A stretch of 64,000 bases of DNA from Sulfurimonas sp. (GCF_026196735.1 NZ_JAPHUF010000003.1:30482-94481); one strand, 5' to 3'; shown: positions 43,535 to 53,787, counted from the first letter of the stretch. Notes: generated from the letters alone by a model not told the origin. Translations and numbers: made by a program.

Positions 43535-43655
43535 TTTTTTATCATTTCTTTTTTATTATCGGGAATAATTTTATCCAAAATAAATATTTTTTTTCTTGAT
43601 GTATAAATGTGTTTATCATAATTAAACATTAGCTAATCAAATACATAAACTTCTA

Positions 43656-43688
43656 CTACACACACTCTGCACAATATATTAATATAAT
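43656..43688 (+). promoter_or_regulatory. Direct-repeat promoter, site B
   Basis: TACACA (43657-43662) and TGCACA (43668-43673) are 11 bp apart; TATAAT (43683-43688) starts 15 bp after the second repeat. It drives the FixH/TolC/CusBA operon. The layout is identical to site A. Confidence 0.7.
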
Positions 43689-43716
43689 TACTTAAACTAT
43701 ATACTAGGAGTATCTC

Positions 43717-44100
43717 ATGAAACTTATATCATTAATAATCGGTGTAACACTACTCTTTACATCACTTAACGGGGCAGCTTTTGACAAAGAGGTTAAAAGT
43801 CGCGATGCAGTTGTTAAACTAAGTGCTGAAAAGCCTTTAGTCGTCGGAAATAACACTTTTGTTCTACACATTAAAAAGAGCGGAGTTTTAAGCGATGCTG
43901 ATAAGGTCAGCGTAAAAGTTTTTATGCCTGCTATGCCTGGAATGCCGGCAATGGAGAGTAAAAGCAGTGCTAAATATTTGGGTAATGGAAATTATGAAGT
44001 AGAAGTAAACTTCTCAATGGGCGGGACTTGGCAGATACATATCTTTGTAGCTCCTAAAGTTGGCAAGAAGTATCGTGTTAAAAGTTCAGTAAATATTTGA
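43717..44100 (+). CDS. FixH/CrdA-like periplasmic metal-resistance protein
   Basis: 127 aa. A signal peptide (MKLISLIIGVTLLFTSLNGAA) is followed by an immunoglobulin-like FixH fold containing the Met-rich motif FMPAMPGMPAMES and FSMGGTWQIHIFV. The methionines could bind Cu(I) or Ag(I). The order FixH-like, TolC, adaptor, RND pump equals Helicobacter crdA-crdB-czcB-czcA, a copper-resistance operon. It has a TACACA direct-repeat promoter. The copper link is inferred from this order and the Met motif. Confidence 0.82.
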   Translation: MKLISLIIGVTLLFTSLNGAAFDKEVKSRDAVVKLSAEKPLVVGNNTFVLHIKKSGVLSDADKVSVKVFMPAMPGMPAMESKSSAKYLGNGNYEVEVNFSMGGTWQIHIFVAPKVGKKYRVKSSVNI

Positions 44101-44130
44101 GCTAGCTTGATTTAAAGAGGGGAGTCTGTT

Positions 44131-45330
44131 ATGTTACGCATTATTATTATACTTTTTGCGCTTATGAGTTATGCACAATCACAAAACTTAGAGACGATCA
44201 TCTCTCATGCGCTCTCTACTCACAATTCTTTAAAAGCGATAGAACAACGACTTAAAGTTGTTGATGACTCTATAGAATTGACTCAACACTTTACAAATCC
44301 TACTCTCTCTCTCAGTGTAGGTGATATTCAGCTTGATGATTTAACAAACCGCTCTATCGAACCTATGCAATTCACATCTTTAACCTTTCAACAAAAAATT
44401 CCGTATTTTGGAAAAAGAGCTGCAAATGCTTCTCTGGCAAAAGCTCAGAAGGATGTTGTTTATGGTTCTTTAGAAGAAGCAAAGGTTGCCTTAGTAAAAG
44501 AGATAAAACTAACGGCTTACACGATTTGGGAAGTAAAGCAGAAGCTGCAAGTAGTAGATAAAAAAATTGATTTGATAAAACAAAGTATAGAGCTTCATAC
44601 GATTTATAGCAGTAGTGGAGATAGTGCGATGATGGATATAACTACATCAAAATTACGCTTTTTAGAGTTCAAAATAGCTAAGAGTAAAATCAAAAGCACT
44701 TTTGACTCACTTTTAAAAAGATTATCTTATTTAAGCAATCAAGACATAACATCTGTTGAATCACATGTAGATCCAAAAGAGCCAAAAACTTTTGATGAAT
44801 ATTTTTCAGAGTTACAAAATAACCAATCCTATAAAAAAGAACTGGTAAAAATAAAAGAAAAAAATTCACTGGTGAAAGTTAGAGATCTGGCCTCAAAGAT
44901 AGATCCGTTTGTAAGTGTTGGATACTTCTATAGAGAAGCTTTTGCTGATTATGTCAATATTACTGTCGGTGCATCACTGCCAATTTATGGGAGTGAATCT
45001 ATAGAGAGTGAACAAGCCAGAAAAGAGGTCTTGCAAGCACAACTTCAAAGTAGTGATTTGTACGAGAAATTAAGTTCTGACTTGGCTGTGAGTTATTCAA
45101 ACCTGCAAAGTAGTTATGAGATTTATCAGATAATAGCAACACAGAGTATCCCTGAAATAGATCATATGTTAGAGCTCTCTAGCACTATGTTAAAAAATGG
45201 AAAAAATCTTATTCTCTTTTTAAACATGCAAGAAAATAAGCTTTCTTTAGAAGAGAAAAAATATATGGCTATGGCCTCGTACAAACGATATGAAGCACAA
45301 ATACAAGCCTTGGTTGGAGAAACAAAATGA
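44131..45330 (+). CDS. TolC family outer-membrane efflux protein
   Basis: 399 aa with a signal peptide (MLRIIIILFALMSYAQSQ) and the two repeats of long helices typical of TolC/CusC: LETIISHALSTHNSLKAIEQRLKVV and, later, DLYEKLSSDLAVSYSNLQSSYEIYQ. It is a little shorter than E. coli CusC. It forms the outer-membrane duct for the RND pump encoded after it, and overlaps the adaptor gene by 4 bp. Confidence 0.9.
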   Translation: MLRIIIILFALMSYAQSQNLETIISHALSTHNSLKAIEQRLKVVDDSIELTQHFTNPTLSLSVGDIQLDDLTNRSIEPMQFTSLTFQQKIPYFGKRAANASLAKAQKDVVYGSLEEAKVALVKEIKLTAYTIWEVKQKLQVVDKKIDLIKQSIELHTIYSSSGDSAMMDITTSKLRFLEFKIAKSKIKSTFDSLLKRLSYLSNQDITSVESHVDPKEPKTFDEYFSELQNNQSYKKELVKIKEKNSLVKVRDLASKIDPFVSVGYFYREAFADYVNITVGASLPIYGSESIESEQARKEVLQAQLQSSDLYEKLSSDLAVSYSNLQSSYEIYQIIATQSIPEIDHMLELSSTMLKNGKNLILFLNMQENKLSLEEKKYMAMASYKRYEAQIQALVGETK

Positions 45331-46322
45331 AGCATCTAATAATCTTATTATCTTTGCTGTTAACGCTTGAAGCAAAGCCGGTCACAGTTGAACAACTCTT
45401 TTCAGTTCAAACTACACATGTAAAAAAAGTAAAAACGGCAAAAGTTATAAAAAACTATGGTTATATTAAAGTTGATGATTCCAAAAGATACAGTGTAACA
45501 CCACGGTTTGGCGGATATATAGAAGAGTTGTATGCGGATACGATTTACAAATATGTAAAAAAAGGTGATGTTTTAGCTACTGTTTATTCGCCTGAAGTTT
45601 TGCGTGCAAAAGAGGAGTATTTGGCTCATCTAAAATACTCTAAAAAACATTCAAACGGAGATATTTTAAAAAGCGCAAAAGAGAAACTGGAACTTCTACA
45701 TGTAGATAAAAATGAGATAGAGAGTATTGAGACAAATAAAAAAGCTTCTCGTTTTACAAGTGTCAAATCACCTGTAAGCGGGTACCTGTTTGTTAAAAAC
45801 ATCTCTAACTTTGATGCATTTTCTGCAAAACAAAAACTTTTCGAGATAGTAAATCTTGAGAGTGTCTGGGTTGAGGTAAAAGTTCACCAAAAAGAGCTAT
45901 CTCGTCTTGAAAAAATGAAGTTTTTTACTCTTAGAGTTGTTGGAAGCGATGATATCTTTGAAGCAAAAAAAGGGATTTTATATCCTGCACTAGATACTAA
46001 AGAGAGTACATTAACCCTAAGACTACATGTCAACAACCAAGAAAACTTTTTGAAAACGGGAATGTATGTAACTGTGGAATCAAGCAGTGAAAAAACAGAG
46101 CTTTTAACCCTTCCTGTTACATCTGTAATTCGTAAAAACAGTTCCTTTTATGTTTTTGTGACAGGAGAGTATGCAGGAGAATATGAGCCTAAAAAAGTTG
46201 ATGTTGAACTCTTAGACTCTAAAACATATATAGTGCTAGGTGGTTTGAGTGAGGGCGATGAAGTTGTAAATAACGCTCTGTTTTTAATGGACTCTGATGC
46301 TCAAATCAACGGGCTCTACTAG
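45327..46322 (+). CDS. CusB/CzcB-type periplasmic adaptor
   Basis: 331 aa. A signal peptide (MKHLIILLSLLLTLEA) precedes a membrane-fusion protein core: VTPRFGGYIEELYADTIYKYVKKGDVLATVYSPEVL (first lipoyl half), a helical hairpin, FTSVKSPVSGYLFVKN (second half) and the barrel parts. The extra CusB N-terminal metal domain seems absent. It links the RND pump to the TolC protein. The pump gene follows after 12 bp with an AGAGGAGG ribosome-binding site. Confidence 0.9.
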   Translation: MKHLIILLSLLLTLEAKPVTVEQLFSVQTTHVKKVKTAKVIKNYGYIKVDDSKRYSVTPRFGGYIEELYADTIYKYVKKGDVLATVYSPEVLRAKEEYLAHLKYSKKHSNGDILKSAKEKLELLHVDKNEIESIETNKKASRFTSVKSPVSGYLFVKNISNFDAFSAKQKLFEIVNLESVWVEVKVHQKELSRLEKMKFFTLRVVGSDDIFEAKKGILYPALDTKESTLTLRLHVNNQENFLKTGMYVTVESSSEKTELLTLPVTSVIRKNSSFYVFVTGEYAGEYEPKKVDVELLDSKTYIVLGGLSEGDEVVNNALFLMDSDAQINGLY

Positions 46323-46334
46323 AGGAGGTGTGAG

Positions 46335-49300
46335 ATGATATCAACTCTTATTGTACTAAGTATCAGAAACAGATTTATAGTCCTGATGACTACACTGTTT
46401 TTAATTTTTGCCTCTGTATGGGCTCTTAAAAATACTCCAGTTGATGCACTTCCAGACCTCTCACCTCCTCAGGTGATTGTTCAAATAAAGTGGAATGGTC
46501 AAAGTCCAGAGATTGTTGAAGAACAGGGAACTTACCCACTTGTGTCTAAATTTATGTCTATTGCAAATATTGAGACAGTTCGCGGTTTTTCAACTTACGG
46601 TAATGCTCTGATATACATAATCTTTAAAGAAGGCACTGACCTTTACTGGGGAAGGACCAGAGTTCTTGAACAGCTCTCTACCATTACCTCAGAACTCCCT
46701 TCTTCTATGAATGTCTCACTTGGTCCTGATGCTTCTGGTGTTGCTTGGGTTTATGAGTATGCACTAAGTTCAAAAACAAAAAATCTGGCTGAGCTCAGGG
46801 CCATTCAAGACTACTACTACAAGTTTGCACTACTGGGTGTGGATGGTGTTAGTGAGGTGGCAAGTGTCGGTGGATTTGTTCCTGATTATCAAGTTGTTGT
46901 GAATAACGATACTCTGACTCAGTATGGTCTCGATATTTCGGATATTGCTAAAGTCATAAAGTCAAACAACAACGATACAGGTGGACGAATAGTTTTACAA
47001 AATGGTTACGAGTGGATGATATCTGCTAAGGGTTATGTAAAAGATTTGGATGATATTCGTGCTTTAGTTGTAAAAACAGATGGTGGTGTGCCTGTAACTA
47101 TCGGCGATATAGCGGGAGTTGAAGTAACTACAAGTATGAGAAGGGGTATGGCAGACTTAGACGGTAAGGGTGAAGTCGTTGGTGGAATTGTTATGCTTCG
47201 TTATGGTTCTGATGTGTACAAATCTATAGACAAAATCAAACAAAAAATGAGTGAGCTAAAAGTTGACAATGTTGATGTAACAGTTACTTATGACCGTTCA
47301 AGCCTTATCGAAAAAGCGTTAGACAATCTAAAATTCACACTCCTTGAAGAGAGTCTGATTGTTATCTTTGTAATAGCTGTCTTTTTATTTCACTTTAGGT
47401 CTTCGCTTATTATTTTAATTATTTTACCATTGACAATCGGTTTTACATTTTTGCTTATGAAAATATTTGGAGTCGGCTCAAACATAATGAGTTTAGGCGG
47501 TATAGCGATTGCAATCGGGGCTATGGTTGATGCTTCAATAGTTATGATTGAGAATGCTCACAAAGAGTTGTATAAACTGCAACAAAAAAATGCAAAAATC
47601 TCAAACAAACAAAGAGTTGATGTAATCATAAACTCCTCACAAAAAGTTGGAAGACCGATATTTTTTGCACTAACTCTTGTGGTAATTTCATTCTTACCAA
47701 TCTTTGCACTTTCAGGGCAGGAGGGTATGCTTTTTACTCCCTTAGCCTTTACAAAAACATTTGCTATGGCTGTTGGAGCGATACTTTCAGTTACCATGGT
47801 GCCTGTCTTGATGATATACTTTCTAAGAGGCACAATACCATTAGAGACTAAAAATCCAATTAACCGTTTTTTCATCTGGCTGTATAACCCATTTTTAAAA
47901 ATAGCTCTAAAACTAAGATACATTATTTTGGCTCTAACAATTGCTTCTCTGGGATATATTTATCCGCTGTACAAAAGTCTCAACTGGGAATTTATGCCAA
48001 TGCTAAATGAACAGACTTTTATGTATATGCCTGTAACTCCTTATGGAATAGGGATAGATTTGAGTAAAGAGATAACTCAAAAAACAGACAAGATTTTAGC
48101 CTCATTTCCTGAGGTGAAAACTGTTTTTGGAAAAGGAGGACGGGCTACAAGTGCGACAGATCCTGCACCTCTGAGCATGATAGAGACAATCATCACTTTT
48201 AAAGATAAAAGCCAATGGCGTAAGGGTATGACTTATAAAAAATTGATGAGTGAGATGGAAGATGCACTAAAAGTTCCGGGGCTTGTAAACTCTTGGACTT
48301 ACCCGATTAGGGGAAGAATAGATATGCTTTTAAGCGGAATACGAACACCCCTTGGTATAAAACTCTACTCAAAAGATGCTCATAGCTTAGAAAAACATGC
48401 AAAAGAGATAGAGACTAAGCTTAGAGGGCTTGAGCTGACTCAGAGTGTTTTTGCAGATCAGGCTAGTGCCGGTTATTATTTAGATATCGATATAGATGAG
48501 TCTTCTCTTGCAAGGTATAACATAACAAAAGACAAACTGTTGACCTACACATCTGTTGCAATCGGCGGTATACAGATAGCTACACTCTATAAAGGAATAG
48601 AGCGCTATCCTATCACTTTGAGATTTGAAGATGATGAACGGCAAGATATCCAGAGTATAAAAAATATTCAAATAAAAACATCTTTAGGCTTTGTTCCTCT
48701 CTCTACATTTGCAAAAGTATCATACAGACAAAGCAGTTCAGTTATAAAAAGTGAGATGGCTTCACCTGTGACATATGTATATATAACGCCAAAAGATGGA
48801 GTGAGTCCAAGTGCCTATAAAGAAGAGGCTTCAAAACTTTTAGAGGATTTAACACTTTCCACTGGAAGTTATTTTGAGTGGGCAGGTCAGTCTGAGTACT
48901 TAGATAGTGCAATGGATAAGATAGTCTGGATAGTCCCTGTTGTACTTCTTGTCATTCTAATATTGATTTATATGGCATTAAAAGATGTTGTGACAACCTT
49001 GATGATTTTCTTTACACTTCCTTTTGCATTTTTAGGAGGTCTGTTATATATTAATTACCTAAACTTTAGTATGAGTGTTGCCGTAGTTGTGGGTTTTTTA
49101 GCACTACTTGGTATTGCGGCACAAACAGCAATCATTATGATTATCTACCTTCAAGATAGTGTAGAAGAATCAAAACAAAAGCATGGAGATGGGTTTGATA
49201 GCAAACACTTAAGAGATGCCATTTACGAGGGAGCAGTTCAAAGAGTTAGACCAAAACTTATGACACTGTTTGCAATATTAGCCGGACTTTTACCGATAAT

Positions 49301-49445
49301 GTATTCAGATGGTGTCGGAAGTGAAGTTATGCAACGAATTGCTGCACCGATGATGGGTGGAGTTGTTAGTTCTGCAGTGCTGAGTTTGTTGGTTGTTCCT
49401 GTTTTGTATGAGATGTATATTAAGAGAAAAATGATAAAATCTTAG
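46335..49445 (+). CDS. cusA: Heavy-metal RND efflux pump, CusA/CzcA family
   Basis: 1036 aa with 12 predicted membrane helices and two large periplasmic loops. TM4 has GGIAIAIGAMVDASIVMIENAHK, close to CusA (copper/silver) rather than the DFG/D-rich TM4 of CzcA (divalent zinc/cobalt). PVDALPDLSPPQVIVQ near the N-terminus is typical of heavy-metal RND pumps. It expels metal ions using the proton gradient. Together with the FixH-like and TolC genes it forms a Cus-like tripartite system. Exact metal range is inferred. Confidence 0.93.
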   Translation: MISTLIVLSIRNRFIVLMTTLFLIFASVWALKNTPVDALPDLSPPQVIVQIKWNGQSPEIVEEQGTYPLVSKFMSIANIETVRGFSTYGNALIYIIFKEGTDLYWGRTRVLEQLSTITSELPSSMNVSLGPDASGVAWVYEYALSSKTKNLAELRAIQDYYYKFALLGVDGVSEVASVGGFVPDYQVVVNNDTLTQYGLDISDIAKVIKSNNNDTGGRIVLQNGYEWMISAKGYVKDLDDIRALVVKTDGGVPVTIGDIAGVEVTTSMRRGMADLDGKGEVVGGIVMLRYGSDVYKSIDKIKQKMSELKVDNVDVTVTYDRSSLIEKALDNLKFTLLEESLIVIFVIAVFLFHFRSSLIILIILPLTIGFTFLLMKIFGVGSNIMSLGGIAIAIGAMVDASIVMIENAHKELYKLQQKNAKISNKQRVDVIINSSQKVGRPIFFALTLVVISFLPIFALSGQEGMLFTPLAFTKTFAMAVGAILSVTMVPVLMIYFLRGTIPLETKNPINRFFIWLYNPFLKIALKLRYIILALTIASLGYIYPLYKSLNWEFMPMLNEQTFMYMPVTPYGIGIDLSKEITQKTDKILASFPEVKTVFGKGGRATSATDPAPLSMIETIITFKDKSQWRKGMTYKKLMSEMEDALKVPGLVNSWTYPIRGRIDMLLSGIRTPLGIKLYSKDAHSLEKHAKEIETKLRGLELTQSVFADQASAGYYLDIDIDESSLARYNITKDKLLTYTSVAIGGIQIATLYKGIERYPITLRFEDDERQDIQSIKNIQIKTSLGFVPLSTFAKVSYRQSSSVIKSEMASPVTYVYITPKDGVSPSAYKEEASKLLEDLTLSTGSYFEWAGQSEYLDSAMDKIVWIVPVVLLVILILIYMALKDVVTTLMIFFTLPFAFLGGLLYINYLNFSMSVAVVVGFLALLGIAAQTAIIMIIYLQDSVEESKQKHGDGFDSKHLRDAIYEGAVQRVRPKLMTLFAILAGLLPIMYSDGVGSEVMQRIAAPMMGGVVSSAVLSLLVVPVLYEMYIKRKMIKS

Positions 49446-49447
49446 TT

Positions 49448-50227
49448 ATGAATTTAATTAAGATAGATGAAACAAATAGGCATGAATTAGAGATATACCA
49501 TAAGCTAAGAGAGAATGCTTTTACGGAGGATAACAGCTTTATAGCAGACTCTCCAAAAGTTGTAAATATCCTTCTGCAAACTGATATACATGTAAAAAGT
49601 ATTTTGGCTACTAGTGAGTACTATGAAGAGTTCTCGGAGCTAATATCTAAAAAAGATATTCCAAAACTTTTTGTTATTGATAAAAAAGAGATGGAGAGTA
49701 TAGTCGGTCACAAGATTCATCACAACTGTATGATGCATGGTATTCGACCACAAGAGACTCCATTAGAAAATCTTGGTGATAATATAATCATGCTTGATGA
49801 TATTACCTCGACTGAAAATGTCGGCTCAATCGCCAGAAGTGCGGCCGCTTTAGGAGTGAACTCTTATCTCCTGCCTCGTTATGCTCCTCATCCTTATGCA
49901 CGAAGAGCACTCAGGGTTTCTATGGGGCACATAGTCAAACTACATGTACATATCTATGATGATATTTTTTCTACACTAGAAGCTTTAAAAGCAAATGGTT
50001 ATAGAATTTTTGCAGCGGAAGTCACAGAAAATTCAAAGTCGCTTATGAGCGTGGGAGTGCCTCAAAAATGGGTACTTCTCATGGGACATGAAGGTAAAGG
50101 ATTATCACAAGAAGTTATTGACATGTGTGATGAGGTTGTAGAGATAGAGATGATGGATGATGTTAGAAGTTTAAATGTCGGGGTTGCTGCTTCAATTATG
50201 ATGCATAGGTTTAAAAACATAGTATAA
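49448..50227 (+). CDS. TrmH/SpoU family RNA 2'-O-methyltransferase
   Basis: 259 aa. SPOUT knot motifs are clear: DDITSTENVGSIARSAAALGV (motif 1), VLLMGHEGKGLS (motif 2) and IEMMDDVRSLNVGVAASIMMHR (motif 3). The N-terminal 110 residues are an RNA-binding-like extension with IHHNCMMHGIRPQETP. It methylates ribose in a tRNA or rRNA that cannot be named. It starts 2 bp after the RND pump stop codon but its role is unrelated. Confidence 0.93.
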   Translation: MNLIKIDETNRHELEIYHKLRENAFTEDNSFIADSPKVVNILLQTDIHVKSILATSEYYEEFSELISKKDIPKLFVIDKKEMESIVGHKIHHNCMMHGIRPQETPLENLGDNIIMLDDITSTENVGSIARSAAALGVNSYLLPRYAPHPYARRALRVSMGHIVKLHVHIYDDIFSTLEALKANGYRIFAAEVTENSKSLMSVGVPQKWVLLMGHEGKGLSQEVIDMCDEVVEIEMMDDVRSLNVGVAASIMMHRFKNIV

Positions 50228-50276
50228 GTTAAAAAGCAATATAATAAATTATTACTAATGAGAAAGTGAAATTAAT

Positions 50277-51539
50277 ATGAAAAATGTACATTTAGGCCGT
50301 CAACCAATAATTGATACTAATGGGAATCTAAATTCGTATGAAGTATTATACCAAGAGGGGCATCAGCAAAAAGAGAATGTAACTGATCGTTTTGTAAGTG
50401 CAGCTGTTATTAACAGTGTCTTGAATAAATTTGGAACACATGAAGTGCTTGGTTCTCGTAAAGCATTTGTTAAAATTGATGAGAAATTTTTGATGAGCGA
50501 TCTTATTTTCACAATACCCAAAGGCTTTTTTATATTTTCTATAGTCTACCTTGATATAAATGAAAAAGTCATAGAGCGATTTGAACAACTAAAGGAAAGA
50601 GGGTATGAATTAGCTATAAATGATATTGTGATTAATGAAGAGAGTCTTGTGAAGTATGCAAATGTGTTAGAAACACTTTCTTTTGTGAAGATAAATTTTG
50701 ACAAGGGTTTTAAAGAAGACTCTTCTATCAAAAGTATAATTAGCGCTCTAAGAAACAATGATATAAAAGTTGTAGCTACAAGAATTGAAACTGTAGATGA
50801 ATACCAGTTAGCGAAAGATTTAGGATGTGAATTTTTTCAGGGTTATTTCTTTGCAAAACCAAAAATTCTTGAAAATCCAACATATGATGCTTCGCAAGCG
50901 AATATTCTTAAACTATATACTCTGCTTATGGAAGATACCAACATTGATGAAATAACAGCAGAATTTGAGCAGAATCATGCGCTTACTGTTCAGTTATTGC
51001 GGTATATAAACTCAGCTGCTTTTCATTTTAGAAATAAAATCTCTTCTATTCATCATATCTTGATGCTTGTAGGACGTACTCCTCTTGCTCAATGGCTGAT
51101 GCTGATGATATACTCAAAATCTGTATCAAAAAGCAAAACCTTGTCTCCCTTAATGTTGATGATAAAACATCGTACAGAATTGATGGAAAATATACTTAAA
51201 AAAATACAACCTGATGTTAGAAGTAACACTCTTGGTCAAGCCTATTTTGTAGGAGTACTTTCTCTTATAGATACAGTTTTTGGTAAAGATTTAGAGACAA
51301 TACTTGATGATATGCATGTGGATGACACAGTAAAGTCGGCACTGCTGGATGATGAGGGTGTATTGGGCGAGATTTATGCTCTCGTACGAGATATTGAAAA
51401 ATTCAATACACAAGCTATATCTGAATTTGCAAAAAAATATAACTTAGACAAGAATGCGATAGATGAGTTATCACTAAGCAGTATGCAAGAGGTTACAGCT
51501 TTTGAAAATGCTGTTTGCTCACCGAATATGGCTATTTAG
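50277..51539 (+). CDS. Degenerate EAL plus HDOD domain signalling protein
   Basis: 420 aa. The N-terminal EAL-like domain (LGRQPIIDTNGNLNSYEVLYQEG, then FVKINFDKG) has EVL in place of the catalytic EAL and lacks other metal ligands, so c-di-GMP hydrolysis is unlikely. The C-terminal HDOD domain is NHALTVQLLRYINSAAFHFRNKISSIHHILMLVGRTPLAQWL (about 237-278). Such YuxH-type proteins may bind c-di-GMP or act as scaffolds. It has a TATAAT about 35 bp upstream, and abuts YwbE with no gap. Confidence 0.9.
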   Translation: MKNVHLGRQPIIDTNGNLNSYEVLYQEGHQQKENVTDRFVSAAVINSVLNKFGTHEVLGSRKAFVKIDEKFLMSDLIFTIPKGFFIFSIVYLDINEKVIERFEQLKERGYELAINDIVINEESLVKYANVLETLSFVKINFDKGFKEDSSIKSIISALRNNDIKVVATRIETVDEYQLAKDLGCEFFQGYFFAKPKILENPTYDASQANILKLYTLLMEDTNIDEITAEFEQNHALTVQLLRYINSAAFHFRNKISSIHHILMLVGRTPLAQWLMLMIYSKSVSKSKTLSPLMLMIKHRTELMENILKKIQPDVRSNTLGQAYFVGVLSLIDTVFGKDLETILDDMHVDDTVKSALLDDEGVLGEIYALVRDIEKFNTQAISEFAKKYNLDKNAIDELSLSSMQEVTAFENAVCSPNMAI

Positions 51540-51734
51540 ATGTTGGATGGTACAAAACGAGCTAATATTAAAAGCGGGATGAGTGTAGCCATAGTCTTAA
51601 AAGAGGACCAAGAGAGTGGACGCTTGACAGACGGTATAGTTCGCGATATTTTGACAAAATCAGCTACTCATCCTCATGGTATTAAAGTCCGTCTTATGAG
51701 TCGTGAAGTTGGACGAGTCAAGGAAATTTATTGA
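51540..51734 (+). CDS. YwbE family protein
   Basis: 64 aa. IKSGMSVAIVLKEDQESGRLTDGIVRDILT and HPHGIKVRL match the YwbE (DUF2196) family, which has a KOW-like beta-barrel of unknown role. The ATG follows the EAL-HDOD stop directly. Its stop overlaps the helicase start (TGATG), so it is coupled to the helicase and may act with it on RNA. Confidence 0.88.
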   Translation: MLDGTKRANIKSGMSVAIVLKEDQESGRLTDGIVRDILTKSATHPHGIKVRLMSREVGRVKEIY

Positions 51735-53095
51735 TGAAATTTTCAAATCTTCCTCTTTCAAAAGAGATGCTTCATAACCTAAACGAAATAGGTTATAAAG
51801 AGATGACACCTATTCAAGCTCAGAGTCTTCCTCATATTTTAGAGGGCCGTGATGTAATAGCACAGGCAAAAACCGGAAGCGGTAAAACAGCCGCATTTGG
51901 TATAGGTATACTGAGTAAACTACAAGTAAAAAAGTTTAGAATTCAAACACTCATACTTTGTCCGACACGAGAGCTGGCTGACCAAGTAGCAAAAGAGCTT
52001 CGAATGCTCGCACGGGCTACACATAATGTTAAGATTTTAACTCTATGTGGCGGAACTGCATTTGGTCCACAGCTAGGTTCACTTCGTCATGGTGCTCACA
52101 TAATAGTCGGAACTCCAGGGCGAGTACTAAAACACCTCAAAAAAGAGACACTGTCACTTGAACATATGGATACATTAGTTCTTGATGAAGCTGACAGAAT
52201 GCTAGATATGGGTTTTAGTGAAGAGATAAATGAAGTGTTGGAATTTGCCCCAAAAGAGAGACAGACTCTTCTTTTCTCAGCAACATATACTGATGAGATT
52301 TTGGACATAAGCGCAACTCTTCAAAAAGATGCTGTAAATATTAAAACAACTTCTACTGAGACAACAAATAAAATCACTGAGTATTTTTATGAAGTAGAGT
52401 ACGGGCAAAAACTAAATACACTTGTAAATATTTTTAGTAATTTTAAGCCTGAAAATGTCATAGTCTTTTGTAACACAAAAATAGAAGCTGATGAAATTGC
52501 TAACACTCTGCAGAAGAAAAATATTGACGCTCTTGCTATACATGGGGACTTAGAGCAGTATGAAAGAAATGATGTGTTAGTACAGTTTGCTAACAAATCT
52601 GCTACAGTGTTAGTGGCAACTGATGTGGCAGCCAGAGGCTTAGATATAAAAGAGCTTTCAATGGTTGTAAACTATGACATACCTCACGGCGAAGAGACTT
52701 ACACTCACAGAATCGGACGAACAGGACGAGCAGGAGCGGAGGGTCTGGCTTTTACTCTTTATGAAGCAAGCGAGATACAAAATGTAAATGAGTATAAAAA
52801 TGATACTCGTATTTTTGAAGATGCAACTTCACTAAAGGTTGTAAACGGTTTTGATATGAAACCTGCCAATGTTACTCTTGTAATCGAGGGCGGTAAAAAA
52901 GACAAAGTCCGTGCCGGAGATTTGCTTGGCGCATTGACAGGGGACGCAGGACTACAAGGAAGCAGCATCGGAAAGATAGATATTTACGAAAGACAAAGTT
53001 ATGTTGCTATTGAGAACTCTAGGATAGATGAAGCATATGAAAAACTAAAAAATGGAAAAATAAAGGGTAAAAAATTCTCTGTTTGGATTTTGTAA
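51734..53095 (+). CDS. dbpA: DbpA-like DEAD-box RNA helicase
   Basis: 453 aa from the ATG at 51734 (TGATG overlap). The DEAD motifs are Q-motif MTPIQAQSLP, AKTGSGKT, PTRELADQV, VLDEADRML (DEAD), SAT, and HRIGRTGRAG. The C-terminal 75 residues (VTLVIEGGKKDKVRAGDLLGALTGD to IENSRIDEAYEKLKNGKIKGKKFSV) form the DbpA RNA-binding domain. In E. coli DbpA acts on 23S rRNA hairpin 92 during large-subunit assembly. YwbE is coupled upstream. Confidence 0.94.
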   Translation: MKFSNLPLSKEMLHNLNEIGYKEMTPIQAQSLPHILEGRDVIAQAKTGSGKTAAFGIGILSKLQVKKFRIQTLILCPTRELADQVAKELRMLARATHNVKILTLCGGTAFGPQLGSLRHGAHIIVGTPGRVLKHLKKETLSLEHMDTLVLDEADRMLDMGFSEEINEVLEFAPKERQTLLFSATYTDEILDISATLQKDAVNIKTTSTETTNKITEYFYEVEYGQKLNTLVNIFSNFKPENVIVFCNTKIEADEIANTLQKKNIDALAIHGDLEQYERNDVLVQFANKSATVLVATDVAARGLDIKELSMVVNYDIPHGEETYTHRIGRTGRAGAEGLAFTLYEASEIQNVNEYKNDTRIFEDATSLKVVNGFDMKPANVTLVIEGGKKDKVRAGDLLGALTGDAGLQGSSIGKIDIYERQSYVAIENSRIDEAYEKLKNGKIKGKKFSVWIL

Positions 53096-53118
53096 ATATA
53101 GAGTTTTAAAGGAAAAAA

Positions 53119-53787
53119 ATGAAAAAAATTATTTTATTACTAAGTATGATTTTCTCTTTGTCCAATGCATTTGAAGTTCAAAAGAGCAGCGAATTTGTAA
53201 AAGAAGTTGAACCAACGAAGATGAGCACCTCAATAACAGCGATAGTAGAAGATACGAATAAATTAAAAATACAAAAGATTTTCAAAAAAGCAATAAAAAA
53301 TACAGCTAGCGAAGGTATCTGCACAAACGGCAGCTATAGAATATCTCCTATGTATGAATATAAAAAAAGTAAAAGAATTTTCTCTGGTTACCAAGGGAGT
53401 ATCATATTTACATGTGATTTTACTGATAGTAAAAAGCTAGACAATGTTATAGACAATCTTGAGAGAGCAACTGTTGAAAAAGACAAGTTAAAACTCACTA
53501 TCAATCCTATTAGTTGGATAGTAGAGAAGCAAGCACTCAAACAGGTAAATAAAGAGTTGGAACTCGAAGCATTGAATTATGCAAAGAGCTATAAAAGTTT
53601 TTTAAGTGATGTGTACGAAGTGACTTGTAAAATAAAAGAAGTGTTATTAAACCCCTTAAATAGCCCTCAGTATCCGATAGCCTTGCGCAGTATGATGAGA
53701 GAATCAGGAAGTCAAACAACACAGCCTATAAAGAGTGAGCATACTATAAAATACAGTGCTTCATACAAGTTTGAGTGTGGCGAGTGA
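53119..53787 (+). CDS. Exported SIMPL (DUF541)-like protein
   Basis: 222 aa. A signal peptide (MKKIILLLSMIFSLSNA) is followed by SIMPL-like parts: STSITAIVEDTNKLKIQKIFKKAIKN, ISPMYEYKKSKRIFSGYQGSIIFTCDF and DSKKLDNVIDNLERA, then a variable C-terminal part with two further Cys residues. SIMPL proteins are periplasmic and of unclear function. It follows the DEAD-box gene by 23 bp with AAAGGA before its ATG. Confidence 0.7.
   Translation: MKKIILLLSMIFSLSNAFEVQKSSEFVKEVEPTKMSTSITAIVEDTNKLKIQKIFKKAIKNTASEGICTNGSYRISPMYEYKKSKRIFSGYQGSIIFTCDFTDSKKLDNVIDNLERATVEKDKLKLTINPISWIVEKQALKQVNKELELEALNYAKSYKSFLSDVYEVTCKIKEVLLNPLNSPQYPIALRSMMRESGSQTTQPIKSEHTIKYSASYKFECGE

Noticed and set aside
50277..51539. 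Active c-di-GMP phosphodiesterase
   Set aside because: The EAL motif is EVL and other catalytic acidic residues are not apparent, so a regulatory role is more likely.
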